From positions 62,769,977-62,833,976 of the forward strand of contig NC_092497.1 of assembly GCF_047495875.1 (NCBI RefSeq): DNA of 64,000 nt, in the 5' to 3' direction. Position numbers and translations under genes: made by a program. Within the stretch, counting starts at the first letter, position 1. Each line of letters starts with the position of its first letter. A model generated the notes under the pieces. That model was not told where the DNA came from. It did not search any database and saw only the letters and a list, made by a program, of their open reading frames with translations. This DNA is from Pithys albifrons albifrons. Lineage: Eukaryota; Chordata; Aves; Passeriformes; Thamnophilidae. Shown one piece after another: positions 60,201-64,000 of the stretch.

Positions 60201-61014
60201 AGCATATCTCTAATTCAAAGATCTAAGCATAGAAAATCAAGCCTGAACCCCATATCATATTACTGTGGTCATTATTTCTGCAGAAATTATCTATCGGTAA
60301 CATAGTCTGTTCAACATTTCTCCCATTGGATGGATTCCAGCTGAAACCTAAATCTAGGCCTCCCTGAAATTGTTTTAAAAGAAAAATTCCCAAGAGATCT
60401 GGATCTAAATTTCATAAATCTTGTTTGAAGCTATAGAATCTCATTATCACAATCTTTCTAAGAGAAACTCACAGAATATTCAGATGAGAGGAGATTTTGA
60501 AATTACTGTTTTCTGTTACTTATTTAGATGCTATTCCTGTATAAACATTCAACTAGTTTATTTAGAAACTGTCATCACCACCATGATGATGCTGGAAGAC
60601 ATATTTCAATAAAATTTCATAGCAGAGGGGAACTAATTCTGATCCCATAAAAGCGTATTAAAAAAATCAGCCAACTGAACTGTGTTGCTCCTAATAGTTA
60701 TTTAAAAGACAGATTATCAGTTTTAAATGGGAAATCTAATTTTGGTTTAGATTAAACACTGTATTTCAAAAAGAAAACTTTGTCTAAATATAATTGGATG
60801 AAATTACTTTGAATTGGTGCCAAAACCTACTAGTTGAATGTGGTTCATTATGGCTTTGCTCTTCTGCTGGAGCAATCATTAAAGCTCAAATCTCAAGTTT
60901 GGTGGATTCTAAAGGGGGTTTTAGCCACTTTCAGATGAGTCAGACAATCCTAATCCCCATGCACAGCTGTCTGTGTCGGTTATTCTGTCATGACAGAACA
61001 TCTATCCCAGTTGC
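54225..61014. other. Long intergenic block, no gene seen
   Basis: About 6.8 kb of unique DNA. Frames such as 54993-55256, 55575-55865 (both strands), 57537-57914 (minus, 125 codons) and 59435-59686 are unrecognised. A CA-rich patch lies at 55259-55290 and a G-rich tract at 59022-59053. Two good splice-donor-like motifs (55614 and 58080) stand alone without a supported exon; see the findings. Confidence 0.45.
59022..59053 (+). repeat. G-rich tract, possible G-quadruplex
   Basis: Five G-runs of at least three separated by one to three bases (GGG T GGGGGGG TGA GGGGGGGG CC GGG A GGG), following a T-rich stretch. It matches the standard G-quadruplex pattern. Low complexity, no gene. Confidence 0.8.
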
Positions 61015-61060
61015 AGTCACAGAATCACAAAACAGTCAAGGTTAGTCAATCCAAAAGGAC
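61015..61060 (-). mobile_element. Possible short CR1 remnant, antisense
   Basis: 'tcacagaatcacaaaacagt' followed by 'caaggttagtcaatcc' resembles the antisense terminal octamers and the first bases of a CR1 end, but it is too short and changed to be sure. Confidence 0.3.
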
Positions 61061-61435
61061 ATGGAGGATGGGAGAATCAACCATGAAGACAAAAGGTTTG
61101 CTCCATGACATGGAGTAGTAAAAGGTGTTGTCTGGATGCAGTTCTTACCCAAACCTCCCAGAAATTAATCTAAATCCTGAATTACATCTACCAAAGCTAA
61201 GAGCAAAATATCCCAGAAGTGATAAGCCTATTGAATTACATTTTGTTTGGTGCTTTTTAGTGAAGTGTAACAGTGTTCCAAAGCTTTAAAGAAAATCTGT
61301 ACCAATCCTTCATACTTCTGTTTTCATTACATTTCTTCGTACAGAGTCATCCCCTCCAAACAGAGAAGGGATTGGTACCAGCTGTTTGGCAGGAGCAATC
61401 CCAGATCACCACCTCAAATCAGACAGGGCATTTAT

Positions 61436-61765
61436 CGGATTGTAGAATGGTTTGGGTTGGAAAGCATCTTCTAGCTCTCCCAGTCCAAAATCTCTGCAAC
61501 AGGCAGGGACATATTCCACCAGATTAGGTTGCTCAGAGCCCCAACCCAGCTCACCTTGAATGTTTTCATGGCTGGAGTATCCACCAGCTCTCTGGGGCAA
61601 CCTGTGCCAGTGTTTCCCTATCGCCACAGCATCAAAAGCTTTACAGAACTCCAGAGAGATGACATTCGTGCCCTTTCCTTGTCCACTGATGTGGTCACTT
61701 CATCATAGAATGCTACCAGGTTAATCAGGCAGGACTTGTGGAAGCCCTTCAAAACCTAACTCTGG
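61436..61765 (-). mobile_element. CR1 LINE fragment, antisense
   Basis: 'tgtagaatggtttgggttgg', 'tctgcaacaggcagggacat', 'ttccaccagattaggttgct', 'cagagccccaacccagctca' and 'gtatccaccagctctctggg' are the antisense CR1 3' end. From about 61631, 'gctttacagaactcc' and 'ggttaatcaggcaggacttg' match a part of CR1 found further from the end, so this may be a copy with an internal deletion or two pieces. The frames at 61273-61627 overlap it and are not genes. Confidence 0.85.
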
Positions 61766-64000
61766 TCCATTTGCAGGAATGATCCTCAATGGACAATGCC
61801 ATGTTGACATTGTAAGTAACATAAAGAAGGTCAGGGATCTGGAATTTTGCGAGCAAACACAAAATATTTTCAGCTATCTTGCAGGACTAATCCAGCAGGC
61901 AGGTACTCAGAATATCTCATGCTCCAAACCATGTAGTAGTGTACATAACTTTGATGTCATGTTTTTTTCCACACAAAGTACATAATTTATATTTACAATC
62001 CTACCAGAATATTAATAAGACCCTCATTAGTAACTTTTCTTTTTCCTTTATCCTGGTGCCTGAGAGAGAAGAAAGAACATAACAAAAACAACAAATTCAA
62101 GTTATTTCATGCCTGAATCTTCCTCCCTCTCTCCTCCAGGAATAAGGTTTGTTTCAGTGCATGGATGACAGTGACTCTAATTGGAATGTTGAATACAGAC
62201 TGTTTTCTTCAGGTTTAGCTTGAAAATTTGCCTGGCATTTTCAACTGAAAATTCTACTTTAGATCTAAAGACTCAGTACATGTCTGTCTCCTCTTTAATG
62301 TGTTTCTGTACTCTATTTCCAGGAAAAGAGAAGCTAAGAAAAATTATTTTTTAGGCAAAGCAGAAGACATATGCTTACAACTAACGTTGGCACTGAATTA
62401 TTTCAAGTATTTTTTGGTTTCCCAAACTGTTCTACTTAATATTAGGAAGATGCACTGCAGATACCCATCCCAAAGGCCACTGAACTACTCTCACATGTTG
62501 TATGGAGATGGAAATTTTTAATCTTTGTACGCTGGGGTACATCATGGCACTGTGACAACACTGTAAGGAATTCCAGAAGTAGCACATAGAGAGTTATCTG
62601 GGACCTTTTAAGAAAAGAGTTTCGCCTTGAAACTGAAGTTTTGGTGCTAGTTCTCTGAAGAGTGAACTATCATTGAGGGAAATATAAGTATGCAGACTGA
62701 CTATTTAGCTATCCACCTGCAAATATTTGTCTTAGCCCACCTTCCCTGACTCCCCACATAGTGAATGGATATGCCTCTTCACTGGACAAGCAAGGAGGAC
62801 AATAAGAATCCTGCTTTAAGTCATATTCTGGAAAAACAACTCCTTCTTCAGTCCAGAGACACCTCTTTCAATTTGGCTACTGCTGTTGAAACAGGTTCCA
62901 GCACCCCTTCCTTCCCATGAAACCTGAAGGTTGAAGTCATCTCTCACCAAAACACCTATATCCAAGCTAGTCAGACTCAAGAGAGATCTGGACAATGAAC
63001 TTCGGAAAGGATTTTTCTCATTATAATCTGCTTTAGGATGAAATCAGTTGCACTTAATCCTCAGCTGATGCTGACAGAGGGCTCTCCAGTGCCTGTAAGG
63101 AGAATGTGTGTACCCAGGTCAGATCCATCCACCCTTTTCATACAAAATCAAATTAGGTAAATGAATCTATCCCTATGTCTTTTATTAGACATTAAGTGAT
63201 ATGACTAATATCTTCCAATCACAATTTATGTCCTAATTTCATCTTCTCTGGTGAAGAATATAGGTTTACCTTTAAGGGGAGAGATGAGGAGAAATTGTGA
63301 CATTACTTGAACACGTGCTATGCATCACTTTCCACGTTCATGACACAGTAAAGCTGACAGCAGTAAAAGTGTAAAAAAAGCAGCTGAGGTCTCTGAAAAA
63401 TCTGGTTCTGTGTCTGTTCTGGTTCCTGAGTCTTTTCAACTACAAGGGTACTTTCCCTGGGTTTATGTTGCTTCATTATTAAGGCTAACTCATTACTCCA
63501 CCTAGCAGACTTCAGAAAGAAGTATCAGTGTTAAGATGGACGGATAAGTATAGTACCTAAAACATTAACTGGTTGTGTTTCCAGATAAGGAAGTAACAAA
63601 GCCAATAATTCAACAGAGAAACAGAATACAAAGAACAGGGTTGCATAAAAACCAGTGAGCTGAAGGACATGAATTACAATGTCTCTAACTCTGGAGAAAA
63701 TGGTCATTTTCATGGTGCCATTTATGCCTTGTGTTAAATGTATTTAGCCAGAGTTTCTGGCTTCGTACTTCCCCCAAAAATATAAAGTAGCATCCCCATG
63801 AAACCAAAGCTATAATGTTGCTATGAGATGGAAACTGAGAGCACAGCCACGGAGGTTTTTTGGGTCAATATAATTTTATACCACCATATATATTTTCTGC
63901 ATCTAATCCTTTATGTTGAGAGCAGATTTCTGTCCTGGTAATGGAAGCACAGCTTCTGTCCTGAACCACTTCCAGTCAAGTTCTGTCAATGACAGACTTG
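61766..64000. other. Intergenic DNA, no gene seen
   Basis: Unique AT-rich DNA to the window end. The frames at 61779-61985, 62300-62521 and 63531-63713 have no recognised domains. No repeat family is recognised. Confidence 0.55.

Overview
The window looks like a stretch of nuclear chromosome from a bird, plausibly a songbird. It is AT-rich, almost gene-free vertebrate DNA. It is dotted with CR1 LINE tails that end in the avian ATTCTATG-type terminal repeat and always lack their 5' ends, and it carries several retroviral LTR insertions with TG...CA ends and 5-bp target-site duplications. Nothing bacterial, plasmid-like or phage-like is visible. I recognise no host protein-coding gene, rRNA or tRNA gene. 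The short open frames scattered over the window have no recognisable domains and most lie in unique intergenic DNA or inside repeats.

The one coding-derived locus is a near-complete endogenous retrovirus (ERV) on the + strand at 34510-41135. It has a 5' LTR (34510-35270), a primer-binding site matching tRNA-Lys (35276-35293), a single reading frame 35332-40302 that runs gag - protease - reverse transcriptase - RNase H - integrase, and a 3' LTR (40402-41135), flanked by GTCGC/GTTGC. The pol looks ERV-L/class III (spuma-like). There is no env, no recognisable dUTPase and no visible zinc knuckle. The frame has ten internal TAG/TGA stops and no frameshift, and one RNase H catalytic Asp appears to be replaced by Asn, so the copy is dead. 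Its integrase motifs (HHCC, D,D35E) and RT motif (YIDD) are still readable.

Layout. 1-9.7 kb: unique DNA with two CR1 tails and a CpG-rich LTR-like patch near 6.2-6.6 kb. 9.7-15.1 kb: a cluster of three solo LTRs. Two related LTRs (9700-10330 and 14476-15102) lie in inverted orientation, and between them sits a divergent solo LTR of the ERV-L-like family (11718-12594, TSD AAAAT) holding an ATCT microsatellite. 15.1-34.5 kb: intergenic DNA with CR1 fragments (16.1, 21.3, 22.4-23.0, probably 28.5 kb), a possible ancient MIR/AmnSINE-like tRNA-derived SINE near 27.9 kb and an old LTR fragment near 31.6 kb. 34.5-41.1 kb: the ERV. 41.1-64 kb: intergenic DNA with CR1 fragments at 42.2, 44.0, 46.0, 54.1 and 61.4 kb, a solo LTR with perfect TSD at 44609-45191, G-rich and A/C-only tracts, and a few AT-rich stretches that could be conserved non-coding elements.

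All assignments come from reading the sequence by eye. Family names rest on recalled consensus features, and divergence figures are rough counts, not computed.
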